Counted from the first letter of the stretch, positions 21,972 through 34,537 are shown. The stretch: DNA of 64,000 bases from Balamuthia mandrillaris (GCA_031835245.1 JAVKOQ010000142.1:62001-126000), one strand, 5' to 3'. Made by a program: numbers and translations. The notes: generated by a model not told the origin, from the letters alone.

Positions 21972-22410
21972 GCTCACCGGTGAAGCTTTTTGTGGGGCTT
22001 TAGCTTTCTTCTCGAAGAATGTCTGGAATGTAGTTAATGAATTAATTATTGCTGCTCCTAGCTTCCTTTTGTTTCTCTCCAGGTTGTCCCTCTCTCGTCC
22101 TGGGAAGCCCAGGGATGTTCGCCACCAGGGATGCCATTCCCCCACCTCAGGTATTGCGTTGCAGGCAACTGCTGCCCCACAAGACTTCCTCAGCCCGTCC
22201 CCTTGTCAACCCGAAAATTTTGAATTTCCAGAGTCGAAATCATTCCAAGAAATTTTTTTCCTGGTATTATAAACGCAAAAAATATTTTTCTGTTCCTGTA
22301 AAAAATTGGTAGGAAAAAAAAAAGGGCATAGCGCAGAGGCCACACGCACAGCAGACAGACGCAACGGTCAACTTTTTGTTTGTTAACTAACAAGTTCTGG
22401 AGGGGCAGCC
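21972..22410. other. Divergent intergenic region, 439 bp
   Basis: This separates the POMK-like gene (-) from RPA1 (+) and should contain both promoters. The minus-strand reading frame stays open upstream of the chosen ATG but offers no other ATG. The window motif is not evident here. Confidence 0.5.
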
Positions 22411-25109
22411 ATGAGCAGCGAACTGTCTTCAGGGATTTTGCAGCAACTGTATGGCAGCAAAAGCGCCAACCTTCCTCCTGGACGGGAGCCCGTCCTTCAA
22501 ATCATTCGCATAAAAGACAACAGCACGGCCGATGGCCGCACCAAAGCCTTTGGGTAACTTCCCCCTCCCTCCTCCTCCTCCCCCTATTCGTCTTCTTGTT
22601 TTTTCTACTTCTTCTTCTTCTTGTGCTTTTTTTTTCCCTTGTCTTTTGAAAGTTAATCAAAAAAACACAACAACAAAATCTCAAACGCTGATCAAAACAA
22701 AAACTGTAACCATAATAAAAATAGATTGACAGTGTCGGATGGAGTGTATTGCCAAGCAGGCATCGTGACGCCGCTGCTCAACACCATGGTAGAGTCGGGA
22801 CAGTTGACCGTCAATACCGTGTTTCGCCTGGACCAGTTTGAGTATATGGAAATACCCAAATCTAACAGGTTACTTTTTGTTCTCTTTGCTATTGCTTCGC
22901 TCTTTTCTATTCTTCTCTCTCTCTCTCTCTCTCTCTCTGTGGTTTTTGGGTTCTTTTCTTGTCTTTAATCCTCTATCTCTTACTCCTTCTTTGCCTATCT
23001 GGCTGCAGTCAAATATTGGTATTGTTGGCAGCGACCCCTTGGAAAACGGTGGATGGTATGATAGGCAAGCCCATTCCTTTGGTACGTGGAGTGCCTCAAC
23101 AACAACAACAACAACATCAGCAGCAACAGCAATATCAACAGCAACCACCACCACCGCAACAACATGCGGCTCCTCCTTTACAACACGTGAAGCAGGAACC
23201 ACCAGCGCAACACCAACAACACAGCTATCAACAGCAACATCAGCCTCAAACGAGTCGACCTCCCCAACAACAATTTCATCAGCAGCAGCAGCAGCAATAC
23301 CAACCACAATATCAACAGCACCAATCTCATCAGCAACCACAACAACAACAAGGAGGCAGTTGGGGAGGGGGAGGGGGAGCAATGATCTCTCCAGGAATGG
23401 GCAAAGGATCTTCCTCCTATCAACCTCCTCAGCAAGGATATCAGCAACGCTCGATGATTGACCCTAGATCAACAAACACTGTTCCTATTGCCGCTCTCAA
23501 CCCTTACTTGCCAAACTGGACCATCAAAGCAAGAGTGTCAGCCAAGTCCTCCATTCGTACTTATGAGTCCAAGCGAGATGGCGCGCCCGGTCGTTTCTTT
23601 ACGATGGTGCTACAGGACCAACAAAGCGAGATCAGAGCAGCCCTCTTTCAGGAGGCGGTGGATGCTCTGTATGACAAGCTAGAGAATGGAAAGGTCTATC
23701 TCATCTCCCGAGGCAAGGTAAAGTTTGCCACGAGGGCTGGAAAAGGACAGAGCGAGTATGAAATGACGCTTGGAGCGGATGCCACGGTGGTACCTTGTCC
23801 TGATGATTCCTCCATTCCGATGATGCACTATCATTTTGTGTCTTCCATCGCTGAGATCGCCAATTATCCCAACCAAACCCCTGTTGGTATGTTATTGCTT
23901 TCTACTTTCTTCCTTTTAAACCATCAAAACCAACAAACGGCCCTCCTATCAACATTCAGACGTAATTGGCGTGCTAACTTCGCTGGGTGATTTGGAGGCT
24001 GCTTCCGCAGAGAAGACCAATAGTCGGTTTAATATTTACATAGCAGACATGTCAGACCATAGCATCAACGTCACATTTTGGGGGCAGGCTGCTGATGAGG
24101 CTGCTCAGATGTTAGCTGGCGCCCCCATCGGTACTGTCATTGCTGTCAAAGGAGCTAAAGTCTACTTCAAAGACACAACCTCTTCTTATGGAAGCAATAT
24201 TAGTACTTTCTTTCTCTCTTGCTTTCACCGCCTTTTTCGACTGTATTTTCTAACTATGGCTTCTCCTTAACAAGAAAAATCATTGAGCACATTCACACCT
24301 GCATCGTTGGAAGTCAATCCATCGCACCGGCGCAGTAGCGATTTGTTGGGGTGGTGGTCACAGCGAGGAGAGCAACTCGCCTCCTCCAACTCCATCAAAT
24401 GCATCAGCTTCCTTCCTCGTGGAGAGCGACAGGATGGTGGTGGACCTCTTCCTTCAACTCGCAACCACTTTGATGAAATTGGTTTGTTTCTTCTTCTTTC
24501 TCATCTTTTTTAAACCTGCAACTAACAAACAACAAAACAGATGATGACAAAGTTGTGGAAAAGCTTTCACAAATGCACGTCGAGAAAGGATCGCCTGCTC
24601 AATACTTTGTGATCCGCGGGACGGTCATCTTCCACCAAAGCGACCGCGACAACCTCTGGTTCAACTCCTGCGCGCAGTGCAACCGCAAAGTGGAAGAGGA
24701 GAACCATCAATGGAGGTGTCACACCTGCAACGAGCTCAACCCTAATTGCTCTCAACGGTACCTCTTCACCGTAATGGTGGCGGATCACACCGGCGGAAGG
24801 AACCTTACCTGCTTTGAGGAGGCTGGCACCGTGCTCTTCCGCAACATGTCCGCTGCTGACTTGAAGCACAGGAAGGACCTGGAGGAGGGCCGCCTCAACG
24901 GTGGCGTCCCGCAAATGCCTGAAGAGGGTCCCACCTTCTCGCAGGCGCTTGATGAGAGCCTCTTTCGGACTTGCGTGTTTCGTATCAGGGCCACTGCGAA
25001 TAACTATGGCAAGGAGAAGCTGCGCGTGGCCGTCATGAAGGCGGAGCCCGTTAACTTTGTCACCGAGTCCCAGAAGCTGATTGCAGCCATTGGGAAATAT
25101 TCTGCTTGA
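22411..25109 (+). CDS. RPA1: Replication protein A large subunit (RPA70)
   Basis: Six exons: 22411-22553, 22725-22868, 23009-23886, 23960-24202, 24275-24481, 24541-25109; 727 residues. The N-terminal OB fold (LSSGILQQLYG, PVLQIIRIK) is followed by a Gln-rich linker. DNA-binding domains A and B come next (WTIKARVSAKSSIRTY, GRFFTMVLQD, DVIGVLTSLGD, INVTFWGQAAD). Domain C has the zinc ribbon CAQCNRK ... CHTCN and ends in the trimerisation helix. RPA1 binds single-stranded DNA with RPA2/RPA3 in replication, repair and checkpoint signalling. The polyQ linker (about residues 118-230) is longer and purer than in animals. Small introns all keep frame and fall in or beside the OB folds. Confidence 0.96.
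23089..23360 (+). repeat. Coding CAA/CAG repeat: poly-Gln linker of RPA1
   Basis: CAA- and CAG-rich DNA encodes a Gln/Pro/His-rich stretch between the N-terminal OB fold and DNA-binding domain A. It is a mixed repeat rather than a pure array, which makes it more stable in length. Confidence 0.9.
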
Positions 25110-25380
25110 AATGAACCCAAGAGAGGCTGAGAGAGAGAGAGCCTTTTTTTTTCTCAAAGTTTGCTTTTTGTACAAAAGAGATTGCTTGTTTATCAACATT
25201 AGGCCTATTCTGCTTGTTGTCAAGCAAGAGTGAAAAACAAACCGCGTGATAGAGATAGAAGAGAGCAATAAACAACACAACAAAAAGTTATTCAAAAAAA
25301 CTACCACTAATGAACATCTCCAAAAAAAAAAAATAAACAGACTCTGTTGGGAGCCGATTGGGCTGAAGCCACAAAAGCCT

Positions 25381-28300
25381 TCACGACAGAGTTGAAGCGA
25401 AAAAGTCGTGATACGCCCCTTCTCTCTTCTTGGGATCCTTCTTCCTGCCACCGCCATACAGGGCTGGAAAAGGCGAGCCCTCGCACGGGTAGGCCAAGTG
25501 GAGCTTCTTGGCCTGCGCAGCGATCAGCTCGTCCAGAGTGCGGTAGGCCGAGGTGGAGTAGACGTACTTGCCCTGAGCATCCCGAGAGATGCGCAAATGC
25601 ACCAGCTTCTCTTTCTTGTGGAGGAGGGAGAGAGTATAGCAGCCGGGGTTCGTCACGCTGAAGCGGATAAGGTAGGTCCCGCTCTTCTTGCCACCAAGAC
25701 GCGCCTCTGCTTCGTCTCTTAGAATTTCACCATGGAACCACCTGTTCATATTTTTAAAAAAGATACACGAAGTTAATAAAGAAGAAAGAAAGCAATCAAA
25801 AACAAATAAACGCAAAGAATAGAAAGATAAAGAAGGAATATGGTACGGTTTGCTGGTAAGGCGTTCTATGTTCGGAAAGTAAGAGGAGGGAGCAAAGGGG
25901 CCAAAGTAGGTCAGGGAGTTGCCAAAAGCACTCATGCTGACAGTGCCGGTCTTCCCACCCAGAATCTTTCGCAACGCCTTCAACACGGGGTTGCCTTTGA
26001 TTCGCCACTGCTCTTTTGGAACATCTGGGAAAAAGCTCTGCATCGCGTCCAAAAACTCTTGCCATGATACCACATCCTATTCGATGAAAAAGGAGAAGAT
26101 CAGAAGAAAACGGAGGATGGAACCGAAAAAAAAAGAAAAGAAAGAAAAGAAAGAGGGAAAGAAAGAAAGAAGAAAAGGTACGTTTTCAATAAAGTTGGCC
26201 ATCCAAAAGTCTCTTCCTTTGGGATCCTTGATGGCATCCTCAATGACGATCTGATCCAATGCAAATGAATCCAATATTTCCTGTTTGTTTCGTGGCAAGC
26301 AACAACTAATAAGAAACAACTAACAGAGATAAGAAAAAAACAAAAAAAACAAAATGTTAAACGTACACCAAAAGAGGGACGATTATCAGGATTAGCGTCC
26401 CAACACTGTTCGATGAGGTCACGAAGGGTGGGCGGGGTGTCCTCCGGCATGTACGGTCTTTCTTCATCAATAGCAACGGCTTCGATGAGCTCCTCCATGC
26501 TCTCAAACATATCCTCATAGGGGCAGGTCTGCGTGTACAGCTCCCACAAGACGATGGCAAAGGAATAGACATCGGCCTTCTCGTTGTAGTCCTTCTCGAG
26601 CAGCATCTCAGGGGCCATGTAAAAGGGAGAGCCCACCATGCCGCCATCGTTCTCCGTCTTCATCTTGGAGAGACCAAAATCCGCCACTTTGACGTTCCAA
26701 TTCTCATCGACGAGGAGGTTGGCCAGCTTCAAGTCCAAATGGAGGAACGGAGGACGGAGGCGGTGCAGCCAGTTCATGCCTAGAGCGCAGTCCTTAGCGA
26801 TCTTGATGCGTTGCGAGAAGGTCAGGGGAAACTTTTTCTTGTAGATCAGATCCTCCACGCTGCCCCTTGGCATCATCTCTGTGACGAGCATCATTGACTC
26901 TTCCTCGAAGCAGGCTCCCATGAAGAGCAAGAGGTTGGGGTGCCTGAGCTTGTTCATGATGGCCACCTCTCGTTTGAAGTCCTCCACCGTTTCCTGGTCG
27001 ATGCCGGTGTCTTTGGTGAGCATCTTCTTGACGGCAACAGGCTTGCCGTGCAGTCTGCCAGCGTAGACGGCGCCGTAGGCGCCTCGTCCAATCTCTCTGC
27101 TCAGCTGAATCTCGTCAGGGGAGAATTCCCAAACATGTTTCCCCTTTTTCATAGACTGTAGCAGCAAATTTTCCTCACGTTCTTGGAGTTGTTGCTCCAT
27201 GGCTTCCTTCTGCGCCATTTCCTCTCTGACTTTGGCCTCGATTTCACGGCGGAAGCGCTCTTCCTCTATCCTAAGATTGGCGGCTTCGTCGCTGATAATC
27301 TCTTTTAGCTTTTCCTTTTCCTTCTGTTCACGCTCCAGCTTCTCGGCAGCTAAACGCTCTTCCTCTTCCCGTTTTCTCATCTCCAGCTCTAGCTTCTTCT
27401 CCTCCAACTCGCGTTTGTATCGCTCTTCAATCTCCTCCCTCAGTCGCTTCTGTTCTTCTAGAGCGTTGCGCATCTGTAGCTCTTCCGCTTCCTTTTGACG
27501 CTTCTTCTCCTCGAGGGCTCTTACTAGCTTCTCTTCCTCTTCCGCAAGTTGTCTGGCTCGCTCTTCTCGTTTTCTCTCCAACTCTTCCTCCAATTTTTGC
27601 AGGCGCTCTTCCTCCTCTCTCTTCAACCGTTCCTCCACTTGTCTCAACAGCTCCGCTTCTTTGGCTTTCAGCCTTTCCTCTATCTCCCTCTTTAGTCTCT
27701 CCTCTTCCTCTTCCTTTTCGGCTTGCTTGGTGCTCTTTCTTCCCAAGCGCATGCTGGACGCCAGCTCGGCTTTGCTTATTTGTGGGGTGGCAATATTATT
27801 GTTGGAGTTGGTTGCGCCGGTCTCTGCTTCCTCTCCAGCTGCGGTGGGCGTAGGCTGCTTTTTTTTCTCTTCTACTCTTCTAGCTGCCTCTGCGATTTTT
27901 TGGGCCCTTATCTTTCTTCTCTCCTCTCTGGCTTCCTGGTCCAGCTTGGCCAGATTGGCAAACTTGGACATGCGTAACTCCTTCTGAGCCTTCAACAGGT
28001 GCTTCTTGTTGCTTGGTGTCAAGGCTTTAGGCCCACCACTGCCACTACCACCACTGCTGCCAATAGAGTTCATCTGCTCGGAAGAAGATTGAGGATGTAG
28101 CTGAGGGGGGGCGGCACCTCCTGACATGCCTAATACTTGGGCAGGTGCGAATTGAGAAGACAAATAGTCGCTGAAGGAGAGCTGCGAAGGGTTGGTTGGC
28201 ACCCGGTAGGATGCCTGTGGGTATGCCATATTATGAAAAGCTGGAGGTGTAGAGGGTGCCACTTGGGAGGGTGGCGGGACAGGAGAAGGCGATACTGCCG

Positions 28301-28964
28301 GAGAGGAGGCAGAAGGGGACGCGGAAGCAGAAGCGGAAGAAGAGGGAGAGGGAGAAGGCGATGGGTGTCCGCCGGACGAGCTTCTTATCCTTTGTTGTGG
28401 ATTAGGCGCACGATAAGAAAGGGGCCTGGGTCCCATAGGTGTGTTGGTTGTGGCTGCTGTTGTGCCTTGTTGCGGCGGCTTTGCCCTTTGCGCCGACTGT
28501 GGTGACTGCTGTGGCGGTTGTTGCTGTTGCTTAGCAAACGGATGGGTGCCACTGCCGTTCTTGCTGCCATACCCTGAAGGTTGGCCATAGCCATAAGCAG
28601 CAGGATCTGCCGTAGGTGTTCCCCAAAAGGGGTCCACACCCCCACCACTGCTGCTAAGCGTGCCCGAAGAACCAACGCCACTGCTGCCTCCTCCAGAATG
28701 ATAAGCCTGGGGAGGAGAGGTTGGGTAGGAGTAGCCATGCGGTGCCGGCGGTACCGCCGCATAACCAGCTGCTCCTACGTAGGCTGGTGAAGGATAGCCA
28801 TGAGGAGGAGGCGGCTGGTGCGGAGCTGCTGCAGCAACAACAGGGTAGGCGTAGCCGCCGTGAGGGGCAAGAGGGGAGCCGTAGGGGTGGTGTTGGTGGG
28901 GATGGTGAGGTGGACGAGGGTGGGGAGGGTAGTTTAGCATGCCGTCGCTGCCGTTGGAAGCCAT
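25381..28964 (-). CDS. Shk-type protein kinase with SH2 domain
   Basis: Four exons: 28964-26367, 26280-26182, 26076-25847, 25741-25381; 1095 residues. The order is: a Pro/Gly/Ser/His-rich disordered N-terminus (1 to about 330); a Glu/Arg/Lys-rich coiled coil (about 330-600); a kinase domain (about 615-866, GRGAYGAVY, AVKKM, LHLDLKLANLL, DFGLSKM, APEML); a linker (EILDSFALDQIVIEDAI); then an SH2 domain from about 976 (WFHGEILRDEAEARL, GTYLIRFS). This is the kinase-SH2 layout of Dictyostelium ShkA-E, which are tyrosine-kinase-like enzymes with dual-specificity potential. The long coiled coil before the kinase is unusual. The SH2 Arg (YLIRFS) needed for phosphotyrosine is present, so the protein probably docks on phosphotyrosine at the membrane or a partner. 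Confidence 0.94.
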
Positions 28965-29871
28965 AGTTGTAGAAGTAAGGGAACAGGCGTTAGGCGTCAG
29001 CTAGAAAGGTAAGGGAGAGTGCTGCTCTCACTTTTAAAAAGTCGAAAGAGACGCGCTAGCGACTCAAGGTAGCTGCTATATCCTGCTGGATAACACCTCT
29101 GGTAGTCGTTTTACACAACTCCTAAACAAAGCACAAAAGCCACCAGAAACAAAAAATCATGCATGCGAGTAACAACAAAAACGCAAAAATTAGAATGGCA
29201 AGGCAGTAACACAAACGTGAAGGAAAAAAACGAACCCAAAGCACAAAAAAAAATGAGCTTGCCCACACCAACAACAGGCTTGCTGTCAAATATTTCCACT
29301 TTCCTCTAAAGGCTGCGACGGATAACAACCAAAGAGAGAGAGATACACCGAAGAGGTCAAGCCCTCTGGTACGTTCCTCCCACCAACACAAACGTAGTGC
29401 GCTTCTTTCCTCTCTCAAAAAACAAGAAAAACAAAAAGTTTTTTGGAATCCACAAAGAATCGGCTGCGGTTTTCGCTGGCGTCCACCTCGCTACTCTTTT
29501 ATTTTTATTTGGGGGGTGTTTGCCTCCTCGCTGGTTTTTTTTTTTGGCTGTGGTTTCTGCGTGAATCTCTCTCCTTGTTTCTTTTCGGCGGCTTTCGGGT
29601 TGTTTTTAAATTGAAATTTCCATTTTAAATCATTTATCCTATCGTCCGGTTCCCGTCCTGCGCTTCGACTGCGGTGACCTTCCTGCTGTTGTCTGCCCAC
29701 AAGCACGGCAAGGTGTGAACCGTGTGTGGACGTCTTCTATTCGCAAGACACCACCTAACACAGCACAAGAGAAAAAGAAGGCTATCTATTTGAACAATAT
29801 GAACAATCAACAAAAAATGAAGGAAAGGAAAGGTCTCGTCGTCGTTTAGAGATTTTCGTCCCGTTCTTTTT
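28965..29871. other. Intergenic region, 907 bp
   Basis: This is the largest gene-free stretch in the window, upstream of the Shk-type kinase and downstream of a small minus-strand gene. It likely holds the kinase promoter and 5' leader. It has A-runs on the plus strand and short GA repeats. Open frames across it are short, with no conserved features. Confidence 0.5.
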
Positions 29872-30231
29872 TTACTTAAATTCAGTGATGCTCTTCTTGG
29901 GAGGGGGTCCCTGAGGCTGTTCCTTCTTGATCCTTGTGGCCGACATGCCTGCGGGGCCTCCTTCCCACTTGCCTCTGCTGTCCGAGGTTACGTTGGACTG
30001 GTTCCACCCGCCGCTCTTCATGGTGATCTCCACGTCGTCGCCGTCGGCAATAGCCTCGAAGGCGGTGGCGAAGGCCTTGATCTGTCCTTTGGAGGTGCCG
30101 ATCTTGGTCTGTCCGCCGGACTTCCTTTGGGCGATCTGTTCCTGCCTCTTCCTCTCAGCCTCCTCTTGCTTCCGCCTTTCCTCCGCCTCTTGTGCGGCCA
30201 ACTGTTGGAACCTTGCCTTAGCGTCACCCAT
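29872..30231 (-). CDS. Small charged helical protein, unknown function
   Basis: Single exon, 119 residues, starting MGDAKARFQQLAAQEAEERR. The first 45 residues form a long single alpha-helix rich in Glu, Arg, Lys and Gln. A short globular-looking part follows (IKAFATAFEAIADGDDVEI), then a Gly-rich segment and a basic Pro-rich end (PQGPPPKKSITEF). I do not recognise the family. High GC relative to the flanks and clean codon use support a real gene. The ATG was chosen because the sequence 5' of it is T-rich UTR-like DNA. Confidence 0.7.
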   Translation of the reverse strand: MGDAKARFQQLAAQEAEERRKQEEAERKRQEQIAQRKSGGQTKIGTSKGQIKAFATAFEAIADGDDVEITMKSGGWNQSNVTSDSRGKWEGGPAGMSATRIKKEQPQGPPPKKSITEFK

Positions 30232-30419
30232 GCTCTTGTGTCTTGTTTTTTTTTGTGTTTTGGTATAATTTTTTTGCCCCACCAAGCGACAAAACTCAAA
30301 AAATAGATTGCGGTTCAATTTTTGGGGTAATATTAATCTCCCAATCCAATTTCAAAACCATGTTGTCGGAGTTTATTTATGAAAACCGATTGGTGGAGAG
30401 TGTTATTAGATCATACAGA

Positions 30420-32132
30420 TCAATCGGCAAGTTCCTCTTCGTCCGCTTTGCCTTCCTCCTCCTCTTTCGCTTCTTCTTCTTCGTCTTCTTTGGCCTCTTG
30501 GCCTTTTCTTGCTTTCTCCTGTTCTTCCGCTGCTGATGGTCCTCCTGCCGCTGTTTTACTTCGTTGAGCACCTTGACGCATCACTGCAAGAACCGCCGCG
30601 TTGAACTCATCAAATGTCTCCGAGTTGACGGCGTGCCCCACGCCCTCCCACACAAGAAAAGTGAGCTGTGGCGAGGCCAATCTCTTTGCAAGGTTAAAGG
30701 AGTTTTGCGGCCGCACGAGACTGTCGTTTGTTCCAGTCATGATCAACGTGGGCACTCCGCTGTTTTGGATGATGGAGAGTCGGTAGGCGCTGACGTAATG
30801 CGTATTGACGGCGGCGATCTGGCCGAATGCTCCCTCTTTAGTGGGCGGGGGATCCACCGCCACTCGTGTCAGCCATTCCTTTGTTGTTGAATAATCAGCA
30901 GAAATGCGGTGAGGATAACAAAAGAAATACTAAACTGAACAAAAACAACACAATACAAAAAGAACACCAACAGAAAATAAAGAAACAAAGGAATAAGAAT
31001 ACAATAAACAAGACCACAACATGAAAATAAAAAGGAACATAGAGGTGACGAACTGAAGCTACTTACAGAACAAACATAGTCTAGCATCGTCTTTGAACTA
31101 TCTACAGGAGAAGGTCTGGCCAGGTAGGCCGGCGAGTAAATGGATCGCATGATGCTCTCCACCTTGTCCTCTGGCCGACTCCTGAACAAGTTTCGAAAGA
31201 CCGTTTTGAAGCCAGCAAAAGGAACGATGGCCGACAAGCCCCCCGCATGCGTGACCGCCAACGAGAGAGACAACAGCTTTGGTCTCTTATTCGTGCCTTG
31301 TTGATGATCGAGGAGAAGGAGAGCGAGCTCCATGCTGATCATGCCACCCATGGAGATGCCTATCACGTGGACTTCGTCCCAGCCGAGGTGCTGCAGCAGT
31401 TCAAGAGCATCATAAGCCATTCCTTTCGTGCTTTGTCGGCCGCAAACAGTCAAAAGAAAGAAAGCAAAAGAACGAAAGGAAAGGAAAGACAACAACAAAG
31501 AAAGGATGGACCTCTAAACAAACAGAAAACAAAGAAATGGAAAAGGACAAGAAATGAACGGACAAGGAGAGAGAATGGGGCTTACGTGTAGCGTCGTTTG
31601 GGGCTACCGCTGCGACCCACACCACGGTTGTCAAAAATACACAGTTGAAACTCATTGTAGTGGTTATCCAGGAAGTATTCGATCTGATATCATTGTTGCT
31701 AAGAATATATTTTTTTAAAAACAAAAGGTGTTGGAAAGTACGTTTTTCTTCCATCCGCGAAGCGACGTGCCCAAACCTTTTTTTTAAAATTAAAAAAACA
31801 AAAATGAGAGAGTGAGACATCATATCCATACAAAAAAAATATGCAACAAACCAAAAAAAAAAAAAAAAAAAAAACAAACAAACAAACAAACAGATCTAAC
31901 CCATGACCCAGAGAGCCCTCTGAGGGCCGGCGCCGTGGACCTCGTAGTAGAGATCGACGGGGTCGTTCCTGCCGGCTCCCACGTTCAGGTAGCTTCCACT
32001 CTCTCCCACCTCGCCGCGCTGCACTTCTTCCACTCCTTCTCCTCCCCGTCTCCTCTCCGCCTCGGCCAGCAGGTCCTCGTCCCTCTCCCCTTTCTCCCCA
32101 TGCACGTTCACCACTCCCTCCAGCCCTTCCAT
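30420..32132 (-). CDS. Alpha/beta hydrolase
   Basis: Five exons: 32132-31901, 31776-31742, 31683-31586, 31430-31067, 30878-30420; 395 residues. A charged N-terminus (about 45 residues) leads into the fold: DLYYEVHG, the oxyanion segment VMGLGTSLRGW completed across intron 1, and FDNRGVGRSG. The nucleophile elbow is GISMGG, the acid strand TLIMTGTNDSLVRP and the His loop WEGVGHAV, so the Ser-Asp-His triad is complete. The C-terminus is a long Lys/Glu tail ending DEEELAD. The substrate cannot be told: lipase, esterase and epoxide-hydrolase-like relatives share these motifs. No signal peptide or membrane helix is seen, suggesting a cytosolic protein. Confidence 0.9.
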
Positions 32133-32260
32133 TCTCTTTTCTCTTTTTCTCTCCCTCTTTCCTTTTTCCAATATGACATCAGCAATATCTCTTTAAAGTT
32201 AAACATGACGTCACCCACAGGATGACATCAGCTATTTTTTTAATTGTTTGCAATGTTTTT

Positions 32261-32349
32261 TAATGTTTATGTTTATGTTTATGTTTATGTTTATGTTTAT
32301 GTTTATGTTTATGTTTATGTTTATGTTTATGTTTATGTTTATGTTTATG
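32261..32349. repeat. ATGTTT hexamer array abutting a stop codon
   Basis: About fourteen tandem ATGTTT units (AAACAT on the minus strand) end exactly at the UrtA-A stop codon (TAA at 32352-32350). The array therefore forms the start of that gene's 3' UTR. Confidence 0.95.
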
Positions 32350-33060
32350 TTATAGCTCCTGATGATGATGGTGGTCATGGGGCAAGCCTCCACCGTCGAT
32401 GCCGGTCCTTCTCCTTCTGTCAATGCTCTCGGGATCGCACTGATCGTTGGGCTTGATGAAGGCAGGGCCTTGCGTGTTGGACCAAGAGCCGCCCCACTGC
32501 CCGTTCCAACAGTGAAGGAAGGCCTCCCATGACTCGCGATCAGGATGCCTTGGGTAGAGAGGGTAAGGGTCGGGAATGATGGGCGTGTCGTCCTCTGGAT
32601 AGACCACAAACTGACCTATGGTGAACTGTCAGCATCAGAGAAGCATAACAGCAGAGAACGAGAGGATCAAGATAGGATGGAGACTGACCATTGTTATCAG
32701 CATATCCCAAGTACCAGCTCTTGACGGTATGTTGATTATTGGGGTCTACGCTCAAAGAACCCTGAGGAGAGTTGAAGCGCACTTGTTCGCTTTTCAGAGC
32801 GGCAAGGATGGCTTGCTTGTCAAAGGTTTTGGCCAAACGAGCGGCCTCGGCATAGAGGTACACACCAGAGTAGGCAGCCACCATGGGATCACCGATGACG
32901 CTAGCATCTCCATAACGAGCTTTGAACCGATCCACGAACTGGGAGTTGGCTGTGCCAGGTAAGCTTTGGAAGTAGTTCCTACCATTGGTTTGGAATACAA
33001 ACAAAAACAATGAAAATGAAAGATGAAGAGCACCAAAGAGCGGAGCGTGAGTGAGTGTGG

Positions 33061-33102
<42 letters not shown>

Positions 33103-34537
33103 ACCAAGCAGCAAGACCACCAGTCAAAATACTAGCACCAATGCTTCTTATTTCCGGCTCGGCAAGACTGAAAGATACAATAGGGATGTTGCCACCACCC
33201 ACTTGATCCAACAACAGGAAAAAGTTGATGTTGGTATCACCGTTGATGGTGTTCAGAATTACATCTGGTTGATAGGCCACTATATCCTCTGCAACCTTGT
33301 TTCCATTCAATAAAGCAGGAATTTAAAGTTAAACAAAGAAGAGGAGGAGGAGAACAAGAAGAACAACAAGAGGGAGAATGCGAAGAAGAAGGTCACAAGG
33401 CCAAAGAAAGTCAAGAAGATACTTAAAGCAAGAAACAAAGATGTGTCTGAATGCGAACAGGTAAAGCAATAACGAACCTCCTTGATCCGTCCGACGTTGA
33501 TGTCGCCAAGTACCAAGTACCATTCCTCATAAGTACTGTCACTGAGCTCATAGTCGATGACATCTTTGATGATTGCGTTAGCCGTTCGTGGGAAGATGTA
33601 GTCGGACCCCACCAACGCGAACTTCTTCCATTTTCGTTCTCCTCCAGCAGCCCATCGCACCACCGGAATGATCTGTTGGTTCGGTGCCGCTCCTGTTTCG
33701 CATGTTGTTAGAGCCGAAGGATTGAAGAAACACCAGCGAGAGTGAGAAGGAAGAGACAGCACAAGACTGAAGATGAACAGAATGCAAAGAACAAAAGAAG
33801 ACGAGAGTACCCGTGTAGATGACATTGGGATTCTGCTCAACGCCTTCGTACTGAACGGGATAGAACAGCAGACCATCCGACTCGGCGAGAGGATCCAGCA
33901 CAGCTTTACGACTGGCGCTCGTCCAACAGCCAAACACCACTGCCACCTGTTCCGTTGCCAGCAGGTTCGTCATCTCTGTGGCAAAGATGGCTTCGTTCGA
34001 GTTGCCATCTCTGCAACAAAGTAAGCCAACTATGGTGAAACGAACAGGAGAGCAGAATGACGAGAACGAGAGAAGCAGCAACGAGAGAGACAAGAGGAGG
34101 AAGAGGAGAGGAGAAAAAGAGAAGAGAGGGAGACCTGAGAACAGGTTGGAGGCGGTAGCCGTTGACACCTCCTGCGTCATTGATCTCCTGTATGGCCAAC
34201 AGAGTGGCGTCCACCACCGGTCTTTCGCTTGTGGCCAAGGCTCCCGAGAGAGAGTGCAACACTCCAACTTTGATAACACGATCTTCCGTCTAAAAAGTTT
34301 GCCAAACAGAAATAAAAGAATGAGGTTGAGAGCAGAAGAAAGAAGCATGAAGAAGAAGGAAAAACAAACGGCAGGACACAAAGATGGCAAGTCCAACGGC
34401 TCGCAGTAGCACTCATCCTTGAGGCCCAGGCCAAGGCCCAACCCCAAAGCCACCGCCACCACCGTCAGCACGAACAAGGTGCTCACAACCGCCACTACCA
34501 CGGTCAGGGCATTGTCTAACAACCATTGCAACCCCAT
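32350..34537 (-). CDS. Membrane-anchored UrtA-like (urea/amide-binding) protein, copy A
   Basis: Seven exons: 34537-34370, 34289-34135, 34010-33811, 33692-33478, 33295-33105, 32978-32689, 32615-32350; 494 residues. A signal-anchor helix (about 10-38) precedes a Cys-containing stalk and a type I periplasmic-binding fold. The fold is strikingly close to bacterial UrtA/Ami[79 protein letters not shown] and AAWNYFQSL. In bacteria UrtA delivers urea to an ABC transporter. Here the protein would face the outside or lumen, tethered by its N-terminus, perhaps as a ligand sensor. A bacterial origin followed by intron gain is inferred. The His-rich end (HDHHHHQEL) may bind metal. It pairs with copy B at 50298-52463. 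Confidence 0.92.

Noticed and set aside
26638-28505. Plus-strand Ser- or Arg-rich frames over the Shk-type kinase gene
   Set aside because: They are antisense shadows of its coiled-coil and Pro-rich coding sequence.
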